From JBNKFV01 sp050290265 (GTDB lineage: Bacteria > Pseudomonadota > Gammaproteobacteria > Pseudomonadales > Cellvibrionaceae): a DNA stretch of 64,000 nt. The first letter of the stretch is position 1; each line of letters begins with the position of its first letter. Below the pieces are notes generated by a model, which was not told where the DNA came from, made no database searches, and worked only from the letters and a program-made list of their open reading frames with translations. Positions 45,555 through 52,793 of the stretch are shown here, in pieces. The stretch covers positions 1-64,000 of the forward strand of contig JBNKHI010000005.1 in assembly GCA_050290265.1 (NCBI GenBank), in the 5' to 3' direction. The position numbers and the translations under genes are program-made.

Positions 45555-46505
45555 ATGAAAGGTGTCTCTCTCAGAGGTTCGTTGACGGGTGCGGACTTAC
45601 GCCTGCTGCGTATTTTTGCTTCAGTGGCAGAAAATGGTGGTTTTGCTGCTGCCGAGATTGCTCTGAATATCAACCGTTCGACCATTAGTGTTCATATTGC
45701 CGATCTTGAAGCCCGTTTGGGTATGCGCTTGTGCAATCGAAGTCGCGGCAGGTCGGCGTTCTCGCTGACAGAGCAGGGCCGGGCGTTGTACCAGTGTGTG
45801 AAAGACATGGAAGTGAGTTTGGAGGCCTTTCGTTACCAGATTAATGCCATTCAATCGGATATTACTGGCCAATTGCGACTGGCTTTGCCGGACGACTTGC
45901 TGGAGATGAGTACAACGGGTATTGATATTGCGCCGGTTATAGCACGGTTTTGCGAGCAGGCCCCGCGTGTAGATCTCAATATTGTGGCGCGGGCGCCGCA
46001 GGAGATCGATTTTGATATTCTCAACGGCAATGCGGAAATTGGTATCAATACGGTATTGATTACGCGACCTGGGCTTGAATATATTCCGGTATTTCAACAC
46101 ACCAATTATTTATATTGTGGTAAAAGCCATCCTTTGTACGATCGTGCAGATTGCAATAGCAATATTACTATTGAAGAAGTGGTTAGTTATGAATTAGCTA
46201 CTACAGAGTCTAAGGTGCATTTTGAGGCCGAGCGTTTAATTTCCTTGTTTCGTCACCGCGCTAAAGCGGGTCATATGGCAGGGCGCTTGTTATTAATAAA
46301 TTCAGGGAAGTTTATCGGTTTTTTGCCCGATTATTACGTCGCTGCCAAAGCCAGTACCCATCAGTTGCGCCGCATAATGCCAGATCGTTTGTACTACGGT
46401 TTAGAGAACGCCTTGATCTATAAAACAGGTGCGGACAAAAGTCGTCTGGTGAAGTTGTTTGTTGATTTGGTGAAGGCGGAGTTACATAAACAGGTGTTGA
46501 GGTAG
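45555..46505 (+). CDS. LysR-family transcriptional regulator
   Basis: A 316-aa regulator. The N-terminal winged helix-turn-helix is visible at about 12-75 (LRLLRIFASVAENGGFAAAE, then INRSTISVHIADLEARLGMRL and FSLTEQGRALY). The periplasmic-binding-like effector domain follows (about 100-305; GQLRLALPDDL, YEL). It is divergent from the class III aminotransferase gene, so it probably controls that gene, and perhaps itself, in response to an amine or amino acid (inference). ATG 45555 has GTGAGA upstream. Confidence 0.9.
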   Translation: MKGVSLRGSLTGADLRLLRIFASVAENGGFAAAEIALNINRSTISVHIADLEARLGMRLCNRSRGRSAFSLTEQGRALYQCVKDMEVSLEAFRYQINAIQSDITGQLRLALPDDLLEMSTTGIDIAPVIARFCEQAPRVDLNIVARAPQEIDFDILNGNAEIGINTVLITRPGLEYIPVFQHTNYLYCGKSHPLYDRADCNSNITIEEVVSYELATTESKVHFEAERLISLFRHRAKAGHMAGRLLLINSGKFIGFLPDYYVAAKASTHQLRRIMPDRLYYGLENALIYKTGADKSRLVKLFVDLVKAELHKQVLR

Positions 46506-46566
46506 TAATTTGAACCAGTGGTTTTACCGGTTCAAATCACTATTTGTGGCGTTTTTTGTGGCGTTT

Positions 46567-47346
46567 TTAGCTTTTCTGGTTTTCTCTCACTGCATCGCCA
46601 AAGGCTTTGAAGAGCGCGGACGACAATCGATTTTCTTGAAACATCCATTCTGGATGCCACTGGACGCCCATTAAGAAGTGGCTGCGATCTTCAATACGCA
46701 GTGCCTCAACGAGCCCATCTGGCGCGAAGGCTTCGGCTACCAGGCCCTTGCCCAGAGTTTTGATGCCTTGACCATGCAGGGAGTTAACTTTAAACGTGTT
46801 GCCACCGATAAGTTCCGCAAGTACGCCATCTTCCACTAATTTTACATCGTGGACATCGGCATACTGTACTTGGCGATCGCCAGTTTTGTTTTCACGGTGA
46901 TCCATCATACCGTCGACTTTATGGACTTCCTGATACAGTGTGCCACCAAAGGCCACGTTGAGTTCCTGCATCCCTCGGCAGGCAGCTAAAGTGGGGATGC
47001 GACGTTGGGTAGCCGCTTGAATTAAAGGTAGTGTTGTTCCATCTCGTTGGGGGTCGTGGTGGTCAGGGGTGGCACTGGCATCTGTGCCATAGTGTTTGGG
47101 TTCGACATTGGAAAGGCTGCCAGGTAGGAATAGGCCGTCGACAATATCGAGAATGTTGTCGCATGACATTTGTTCCATATATTCCAGGTCCTTGCCTGGC
47201 CCCTGGGTTGGTATCAGCAAGGGGATGACTTGTGCCCCATGCGCGATGGCGTTGATGTATTTTTCGCCTACACCATGAAAAGGATTGAGACCATGTTGGA
47301 TTACATCACAGGGAATACCGACAACTGGGTAACGGCGTTGCTTCAT
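46567..47346 (-). CDS. puuD: Gamma-glutamyl-gamma-aminobutyrate hydrolase (PuuD-like)
   Basis: A 259-aa class I glutamine amidotransferase-like hydrolase that frees GABA and glutamate from gamma-glutamyl-GABA, the last step of the gamma-glutamylated putrescine route. The nucleophile elbow LAACRGMQELNVAFGG holds the Cys, and GVQWHPEWM holds the His-Glu pair. Also typical are GIPCDV at the start and VNSLHGQGIK. ATG 47346 has GGAG eight bases upstream; a longer in-frame start at 47364 lacks support. It is divergent from the next aminotransferase gene, and motif site C lies 28 bases before its start. Confidence 0.92.
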   Translation of the reverse strand: MKQRRYPVVGIPCDVIQHGLNPFHGVGEKYINAIAHGAQVIPLLIPTQGPGKDLEYMEQMSCDNILDIVDGLFLPGSLSNVEPKHYGTDASATPDHHDPQRDGTTLPLIQAATQRRIPTLAACRGMQELNVAFGGTLYQEVHKVDGMMDHRENKTGDRQVQYADVHDVKLVEDGVLAELIGGNTFKVNSLHGQGIKTLGKGLVAEAFAPDGLVEALRIEDRSHFLMGVQWHPEWMFQENRLSSALFKAFGDAVRENQKS

Positions 47347-47373
47347 TGATCTTTCTCCTTTCACGTTAAAACA

Positions 47374-47388
47374 CCCCTTTAGGGTTAA
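47374..47388 (+). promoter_or_regulatory. Shared polyamine-cluster motif, site C (puuD / aminotransferase)
   Basis: CCCC-TTTA-GGGTTAA in the 184-base gap between divergent puuD and the aminotransferase gene. The palindromic core ACCC-CTTTA-GGGT could serve both directions. It lies 28 bases from the puuD start and about 150 from the aminotransferase start. Part of a four-site set. Confidence 0.6.
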
Positions 47389-47530
47389 GTAATTCTAGTA
47401 TTAAATGTGCGAACATATTTGATAACAAATTCTGGCTGCTTACTAATACCTCCATGGGGTAGGTTTGGCGTGGGCTTGCTTGGTAAGTTTTAGTCACTGG
47501 CTTTAATCCAGTTTTTTAAGGAGATAGATG

Positions 47531-48898
47531 ATGAGTGTTTCAAACTTAACTGCACAGTTAAAAAGCTTGGATAAGGCGCACCACCTTCACCCATTTACCG
47601 ATATTGGTAAATATGGCAAAACGGGTGGTCGCATTGTAACCGGTGCAGAACATATTTATGTCACGGATTCTGATGGCCACAAAGTACTGGACGGAATGTC
47701 AGGTCTTTGGTGTTGTAATCTTGGTTTTAGCCAGCCAAAGATTGTTGAAGCTATTTATGAGCAGCTAAATAAACTACCGTTTTATAACAATTTCTTCAAT
47801 TGCTCTAACGAGGCTGCCGTGCATATGGCAAAAGCTATAGTTGATGTAACGCCAGAGCAGTTTAATCATGTGTTTTTTACCAACTCGGGTTCTGAAGCTA
47901 ACGATACCAATATCAAGCTGGTTCATCGTTATTTCGACATTTTGGGTAAGCCAGAGAAGAAGCATTTTATCAGCCGTAAAAACTCCTATCATGGTAGTAC
48001 AGTGGCTGCTTCCAGTCTGGGTGGTATGGGCTTTATGCACGCACAATATACTGGTGTGAACTATGTTCACCACATCGAGCAGCCACATTGGTTCGAAGTT
48101 GGTGGTGATATGACACGCGAGGAGTTCGGTATTCATGCTGCGCGCGAGCTGGAAAAGAAAATTGATGAGGTGGGTGAAGATAAAATTGCTGCTTTTATTG
48201 CCGAGCCGATTCAGGGCGCCGGTGGTGTAATTGTTCCACCAGACAGCTACTGGCCTGAAATTCAGCGTATCTGTAATGAGCGTGATATTTTATTGATCAG
48301 CGACGAAGTTATTTGTGGTTTTGGTCGAACGGGTAATTGGTTTGGTTGTGAAACTTATAACTTCACTCCAGACCTGATGACTTTCGCCAAAGGTGTGACT
48401 AATGGGTTCCAGGCCTTAGGTGGTGTAATGGTGTCTGATAAAATTGCCGACGTCCTTGCTTCTACGGGCGGTGATTTTGCACATGGTATGACTTATTCTG
48501 GCCACCCAGCTGCCTGTGCGGCAGGTATTGCGACACTTGAAATCCTGAAGAGTGAGAAGATTATTGAGACCATGGCTGCCGATGTGGGTCCTTATATGGA
48601 GCAGCGTTGGAAGTCGTTAGCAGACCACCCTGTTGTTGGTGAAGCCCGCGCTAAGAATATGATCTGTGCTCTTGAGTTGGTTAAAGATAAGTCTAGCCGC
48701 GAACGTCCAGCACCTAATGATGAGGCGGGTCTATTCTGCCGTGATACCGCTATTGAAAATGGTTTGATGGTACGTGCCGTTGGTAATGCGATGGTGTGCG
48801 CGCCACCTATCATTATTAACCGCGAAGAAGTAGATTTAATTATTACTCGCATTACCAAGGCGTTGGATGCGACTGCTGCGAAATACGGTATTGCCTAG
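47531..48898 (+). CDS. spuC: Class III aminotransferase, probable putrescine:pyruvate (SpuC-like)
   Basis: A 455-aa PLP enzyme. The PLP lysine is K287 (TFAKGVTNGFQ), with LLISDEVICGFGRTG and FTNSGSEANDTNIKLVHRY. The N-terminal KAHHLHPFTDIGKYGKTGG (split GGRIV) and LDGMSGLWCCNLG resemble SpuC and related polyamine aminotransferases, which move the amine of putrescine, or possibly its gamma-glutamyl form, to pyruvate. ATG 47531 is seven bases after AAGGAG; the adjacent ATG 47528 is too close. No PuuB-type oxidase is seen in the window, so this enzyme may supply the aldehyde (inference). Confidence 0.88.
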   Translation: MSVSNLTAQLKSLDKAHHLHPFTDIGKYGKTGGRIVTGAEHIYVTDSDGHKVLDGMSGLWCCNLGFSQPKIVEAIYEQLNKLPFYNNFFNCSNEAAVHMAKAIVDVTPEQFNHVFFTNSGSEANDTNIKLVHRYFDILGKPEKKHFISRKNSYHGSTVAASSLGGMGFMHAQYTGVNYVHHIEQPHWFEVGGDMTREEFGIHAARELEKKIDEVGEDKIAAFIAEPIQGAGGVIVPPDSYWPEIQRICNERDILLISDEVICGFGRTGNWFGCETYNFTPDLMTFAKGVTNGFQALGGVMVSDKIADVLASTGGDFAHGMTYSGHPAACAAGIATLEILKSEKIIETMAADVGPYMEQRWKSLADHPVVGEARAKNMICALELVKDKSSRERPAPNDEAGLFCRDTAIENGLMVRAVGNAMVCAPPIIINREEVDLIITRITKALDATAAKYGIA

Positions 48899-48913
48899 TA
48901 GAGAAGAGGCGTG

Positions 48914-48991
48914 ATGCTGATAACGCTGTATAGCGTTATCGGTGTTACGTCATTTATCTTGTGTTTCATCGGCATCGTGATTTCGGCCTGA
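48914..48991 (+). CDS. Possible 25-aa single-TM peptide
   Basis: A short reading frame 15 bases past the aminotransferase stop, starting at ATG 48914 with AGAGG four bases before it. It encodes a highly hydrophobic peptide (MLITLYSVIGVTS at its start, ending FIGIVISA), enough for one membrane helix. Its first codons contain a perfect 9-bp hairpin (48919-48940). It lies before the shared terminator, so it would be on the aminotransferase mRNA. The ribosome-site spacing is short and no homology is known to me; it may be chance. Confidence 0.35.
   Translation: MLITLYSVIGVTSFILCFIGIVISA
48919..48940. repeat. Perfect 9-bp hairpin after the aminotransferase gene
   Basis: GATAACGCT and AGCGTTATC are exact reverse complements around a GTAT loop. 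No T tract follows. It overlaps the possible 25-aa peptide frame, where it would fold across the early codons. Confidence 0.6.
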
Positions 48992-49020
48992 GTGGTTGGT
49001 TTTTGCACTCCAGATAAAAT

Positions 49021-49050
49021 AAAAAACAGGGCATAAATGCCCTGTTTTTT
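49021..49050. terminator. Bidirectional terminator between aminotransferase and SDR genes
   Basis: AAAAAACAGGGCAT-AA-ATGCCCTGTTTTTT: perfect palindrome with A and T runs on both sides, between convergent genes. Confidence 0.92.
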
Positions 49051-49083
49051 ATTTGCGACTTAAGAGGGTCTTACCGCTTCTGG

Positions 49084-49806
49084 TTAGGCCGAAGCGCCAC
49101 CATCGATTGGTATCGCCGCGCCGTTAATATGGCGTGCTGCATCACTGGCGAGGAATGCGACCAGCTCTGCAACCTCGTCAGGGCTGGCTAATCGGCCATT
49201 CGGACTTTCTTCAAATAACCGTTCCAGGTATTCGCTGGAGGTTTCGCCTTCGCCCAGTAACATGGGGGTGATGGTGTCACCAGGACAAACTGCATTGACT
49301 CGCACGCCGTCTCGGGCATGGTCTAGCGCCATACTTTTTGTCAGCATAATAACTGCGCCTTTACTTGCACAATAAGCGCCTGCCCGAATGCCTGCACGCA
49401 GACCCCAGTCCGAGGATATATTGATAATGCTGCCTTTGGTTTTCAGTATGTGCGGCATGACGGCACGAGATAAATAAAAGGGCACGTCCAAATTGATGTT
49501 CATGGTAAGGCGCCAGTCTGCGTCGCTGGTCTCCATGGCGTTACCGCGGGTAAGGACCCCGGCGCTATTTACCAGGCAGTCTAGTGATCCGGTAGTGGAA
49601 ATTGTGTCTGTCACCAGTTTATTGCAGTCAGCCGAAGTTGCTAAGTCCCCGACCCATGTATGAATATTGCTTGAAAGCGCTGCGGTTTCATTTAAACGGG
49701 CTTGATTGCGTCCGGTGGCCATGACTTGCCAGCCCATGTTGGCAAATGTTAATGCTATTGAGGCTCCTATGCCTGAGCTCGCGCCGGTGACTAAAACGAC
49801 AGACAT
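49084..49806 (-). CDS. Short-chain dehydrogenase/reductase
   Basis: A 240-aa classical SDR. It has the cofactor motif TGASSGIG (near residue 8), NSAG in place of the usual NNAG, the catalytic Ser in INISSDWG and the YxxxK in AYCASKG. The C-terminal IPIDGGASA is typical. The substrate is unknown; by context it could reduce or oxidise a product of polyamine or GABA breakdown (inference). ATG 49806 has GGAG six bases upstream; an in-frame extension to 49878 is unsupported and would run into motif site D. It is divergent from the antiporter gene. Confidence 0.88.
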   Translation of the reverse strand: MSVVLVTGASSGIGASIALTFANMGWQVMATGRNQARLNETAALSSNIHTWVGDLATSADCNKLVTDTISTTGSLDCLVNSAGVLTRGNAMETSDADWRLTMNINLDVPFYLSRAVMPHILKTKGSIINISSDWGLRAGIRAGAYCASKGAVIMLTKSMALDHARDGVRVNAVCPGDTITPMLLGEGETSSEYLERLFEESPNGRLASPDEVAELVAFLASDAARHINGAAIPIDGGASA

Positions 49807-49874
49807 GGAGAACTCCTGCTTTGATGTATTGAATGGGCCCGCAGTATAGCTTGGGGGGAGGGTGGCGCCTCCTA

Positions 49875-49889
49875 ACACTTTAGGGTTAT
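49875..49889 (+). promoter_or_regulatory. Shared polyamine-cluster motif, site D (SDR / antiporter)
   Basis: ACAC-TTTA-GGGTTAT. The left half is weaker than in sites A-C, but the wider TAACAC-TTTA-GGGTTA is a 6-bp palindrome with one mismatch. It lies 69 bases from the SDR start and 371 before the antiporter start. Confidence 0.55.
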
Positions 49890-50103
49890 TTGTTCATGGA
49901 ACAAAGGTCAGTAATCTTGGTTACCTGCTCATTTGGGTTCTGGTGTTTGCAGCAATGAAGCTGTTAATCTTATGAGCCTATTAGTACTTTGATGTTTTGT
50001 ATTTTACTTGGATTCCAATGGTTGTGGATCTGGGCAGGTGTTAAGGAAAATAATAACCGCTGCGGCAACGGTGTGAGCAGCTTTGGCAATGACGCCAATC
50101 TAA

Positions 50104-50132
50104 CATTTTTTCAACATTCAATTGAAAAAATG
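50104..50132. repeat. Perfect 11-bp hairpin in the antiporter leader
   Basis: CATTTTTTCAA and TTGAAAAAATG are exact reverse complements with a seven-base loop. It is AT-rich and has no T tail on either side. Confidence 0.6.
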
Positions 50133-50141
50133 CACTCAAGA

Positions 50142-50165
50142 GTACGAGAGACTGTTTTCTCGTAC
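50142..50165. repeat. Perfect 8-bp hairpin in the antiporter leader
   Basis: GTACGAGA and TCTCGTAC are exact reverse complements around an eight-base loop, nine bases after the previous hairpin. Two adjacent stems suggest a structured mRNA leader. Confidence 0.55.
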
Positions 50166-50259
50166 ACGTGTTTCGCAGTATTCAAATCTGCTTTACAACG
50201 CTTTGGCGAATCCTCCGGCACTTCGCTTGTGAATTTTCAACCCTTTTAGAGAAGAGTGT

Positions 50260-51627
50260 ATGGAAACCTTCGGTATTTTAAGTCTTATACCTACTATCGC
50301 GGTGATAGCAACCGCAATGACAACCCATCGACCTATTATTTCCTTGATAGTCGGGGTTGTCGTCGGTATAGCAATGATCGACCCTTCAAATATCATTGGT
50401 ACTATTTCTGAAATTAACTTGTCAGTTCTTCAAGATGATACCATCGGCTGGATTATTATGGTCTGCGGCCTTATGGGTGGGCTGATCTATCTATTAATTC
50501 AAACCGGCGGTGCAACGGCTTTCGCTAACAAAGTAGCGGAAAAGGCAAACACTCGTAATAAGTCACTGATTGTCACTTGGTTGTTGGGTATCTTTTTGTT
50601 TATCGACGATTATCTCAATGCCATTGCCATTGGTTCGGCAATGAAGCGGGTAACGGATAAATTTAAGATATCTCGCGCTATGCTCTCCTACGTTGTTGAT
50701 TCTACGGCTGCACCTACCTGCGTGTTAGTGCCGATTTCGACCTGGGCAGTCTTTTTTGCCGGGGTACTGGAGTCAGCAAAAATAGCGGGTGCCGGAGAAG
50801 GTATGAGCATGTATATTTCCGGTATACCGTTTATGTTCTATCCCTTTGTTGCCGTATTGATGGTGCCACTAGTGGCTACTGGGAAAATTCCTCTCGTGGG
50901 GTTAATGAAGAAGGCGGAAGCCAGTGCTCAAAAAGGTGTGTTTGCCCTTAGTCCAGTGGAAACCGTTGAAGAAGCCGAGGCATCTGTCACTGACTACGCA
51001 CGAGAAAATACCAACATGTGGATGTTTTTAATTCCGCTGTTGTGTTTGATTGTTTTTTCCGTTTACTTTGACATCGATTTGTTAAAAGGCGTAATGGCTA
51101 CACTGTTGGTTTGTATTCCATTATTTATCGCGAAAAAACTGCTCACGCTCCATCAGGCATTTGATGGCGTAATGAATGGGTTCAAAATAATGCTGCCACC
51201 TTTGGCCATTGTAGTAGCAGCCTTTATGTTCAAAGATGTCAATGATCAGTTGGGTTTGCCGCAGTTTGTGATTGAATCCTTGGCACCCTATATGTCGCCA
51301 GCATTTCTACCGTTGATAACCTTTTGGTCAATGGCCTTTGTGTCTTTTGCAACGGGGTCTTCATGGGGCGTTTTCGCCATCGCAATTCCTATCATTATGC
51401 CTTTGGCCCAGGCTGTTGGTGCGCCAATGCCTTTGGTGATAGGGGCTTTGCTCTCCGCTAGTTCTTTCGGCAGTCATGCATGCTTTTATGGTGATGCAAC
51501 AGTGCTGTCTGCGCAAAGTAGCGGCCTGAGTGTAATGGAGCATGCATTAAGTCAGTTACCCTACGCATTGCTTGCCGCTATTGTGGCGTCGATTATATTT
51601 ATTGGTTTTGGTTTGTTTGCTTATTAA
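50260..51627 (+). CDS. NhaC-family Na+/H+ antiporter-like transporter
   Basis: A 455-aa inner-membrane protein with about 11 TM helices, of the Na+/H+ antiporter NhaC-type superfamily. Conserved acidic or polar residues in the membrane are seen in FLFIDDYLNAIAIGSAM and VVDSTAAPTCVLVPISTWAVF, with a second-half repeat FATGSSWGVFAIAIPII and SASSFGSHACFYGDATVLS. Members near amine-degradation genes may exchange amines or amino acids rather than sodium; here a polyamine, GABA or beta-alanine substrate is possible (inference). It carries motif site D and a long leader. AGAAGAG precedes the ATG. Confidence 0.88.
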   Translation: METFGILSLIPTIAVIATAMTTHRPIISLIVGVVVGIAMIDPSNIIGTISEINLSVLQDDTIGWIIMVCGLMGGLIYLLIQTGGATAFANKVAEKANTRNKSLIVTWLLGIFLFIDDYLNAIAIGSAMKRVTDKFKISRAMLSYVVDSTAAPTCVLVPISTWAVFFAGVLESAKIAGAGEGMSMYISGIPFMFYPFVAVLMVPLVATGKIPLVGLMKKAEASAQKGVFALSPVETVEEAEASVTDYARENTNMWMFLIPLLCLIVFSVYFDIDLLKGVMATLLVCIPLFIAKKLLTLHQAFDGVMNGFKIMLPPLAIVVAAFMFKDVNDQLGLPQFVIESLAPYMSPAFLPLITFWSMAFVSFATGSSWGVFAIAIPIIMPLAQAVGAPMPLVIGALLSASSFGSHACFYGDATVLSAQSSGLSVMEHALSQLPYALLAAIVASIIFIGFGLFAY

Positions 51628-51634
51628 GGACTGA

Positions 51635-51662
51635 GATTGGCAGGGCGGATAACGTGCCGCTC
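51635..51662 (+). terminator. Weak terminator-like stem after the antiporter gene
   Basis: GGCAGGGCGG and CCGCTCTGCC form a nine-pair stem with one G-T position and an eight-base loop, eight bases past the stop. No T tract follows. Confidence 0.4.
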
Positions 51663-51732
51663 TGCCTGGTTCCTCAAGGGTTACCTTGCTACCCCTGCTT
51701 GCTTTTCCCCGCTCTGATTCTCTGTACAGTTT

Positions 51733-52653
51733 TTAAACGCCTAAACGAATATCGTCGATGTAGAGTTTGGCTTTGTCTGCACGGGGGCTGCCAAAGAATA
51801 AAATTTCTTTTATTTCATCCAGATTTAGCTTTCTAGCTTTTGGCCCGTTTTCGATATCACTTAAAGGTATTGTCAGGTGGTTAAGGCCTGGCTGCAATGG
51901 GATGTGTTTGTTAAAGCGATCGTCGTATTCCCAATTATGCTGGGCGTCAATAATGCGTAAGTTTATGGCGATAGGCTCAGCGATAGGGGAAAAAATGTCG
52001 AAAGATAAATACTGGAAACTCTGCCAATCCGCCGGGAAGTCCTTGAGGCCAAGATTGGCCCAGCCTTCACCTTGTAGGAAGAGAACGCCAACGTGATTGG
52101 ATTTCTGGTCCCATTCGGGTGGGGCAAACTGAATACTGTTATGGGTTTGATTATTCCAGTGAAGTTGGGAGAATAAGACCGGTATTTCAAAGTCCATTAA
52201 TATTGGCATTTGTTGTTTTTGCAGCCACAAGCATCGCGCCCCCGCTATGAGTGGCACTGCGGCCAGCACTATAATCGTATTGAGCAATAGGAGTCGTTTG
52301 AATGCTTGGTGTGGCTTGCGGGTTATGGCAAACACCAGGTAGCCGGATATCGCGCCCGCTATATCGTAAAAGAAATCTCCCCAGCTTTGGTCGCTTTGAA
52401 AATAGGGCTGAATAATTTCTATGGCTCCACCAAATACCGTCAGTATCAGAATTACTGTGACGACAAGTATGCGGTTTATTTCGAAGCGGTTTTCAAGCTC
52501 AAGAAACAGAAAAAAGGCGGCAAGAGTAAAGACAATGTAGTGAAAGAAATCTTTTAGTTCGTTGAAAAACAGCCCGTCAGGAACAAAATTTTGCGAAATA
52601 ATCGCAAGTGCAATTGTGAACAATAAAAACCAGCGCTGAATACTGTTTGACAT
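51733..52653 (-). CDS. VanZ-like membrane protein with C-terminal jelly-roll-like domain
   Basis: A 306-aa protein. Residues 1-150 form four TM helices with the VanZ-like signature EIIQPYFQSDQSWGDFFYDIAG. After a fifth hydrophobic stretch (LLLNTIIVLAAVPLIAGA) the C-terminal part (about 165-306) is rich in short strands (FQYLSFDIFSPIAEPIAINLR, then LNHLTIPLSDIENG and KLYIDDIRLGV), resembling carbohydrate-binding jelly-roll domains, here probably periplasmic. The function of VanZ-like proteins outside teicoplanin resistance is unclear. A cell-surface glycan role is possible (inference). It stands alone between two unrelated genes. Confidence 0.75.
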   Translation of the reverse strand: MSNSIQRWFLLFTIALAIISQNFVPDGLFFNELKDFFHYIVFTLAAFFLFLELENRFEINRILVVTVILILTVFGGAIEIIQPYFQSDQSWGDFFYDIAGAISGYLVFAITRKPHQAFKRLLLLNTIIVLAAVPLIAGARCLWLQKQQMPILMDFEIPVLFSQLHWNNQTHNSIQFAPPEWDQKSNHVGVLFLQGEGWANLGLKDFPADWQSFQYLSFDIFSPIAEPIAINLRIIDAQHNWEYDDRFNKHIPLQPGLNHLTIPLSDIENGPKARKLNLDEIKEILFFGSPRADKAKLYIDDIRLGV

Positions 52654-52793
52654 TAATGGGCCTAGGTGGTCAAAGGGCTACCACCTTAGCACTGAACAAT
52701 TTGACCTGCTACTTGTTGATACCCGCAGTTTTGAGTCCCAAGTCGTTCACATAACAACTGAGTACACGGTGACCGTATCCTCCAGTTTATGTA

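Larger units (their letters stand above)
49807..50259 (+). promoter_or_regulatory. SDR / antiporter intergenic region with long structured leader
   Basis: A 453-base gap between divergent genes. It contains motif site D (49875-49889), an AAAGGTCAGTAATCTTGG block at 49903-49920 like that before puuA, and two perfect hairpins at 50104-50132 and 50142-50165. An 86-codon open frame inside (49989-50249) has no recognisable features and is not called. If transcription starts near 49925, the antiporter leader would be about 330 nt. Confidence 0.5.

Noticed and set aside
49989..50249. 86-codon open frame in the antiporter leader
   Set aside because: Odd composition, no ribosome site, no homology recognised, and it contains two hairpins better explained as noncoding.
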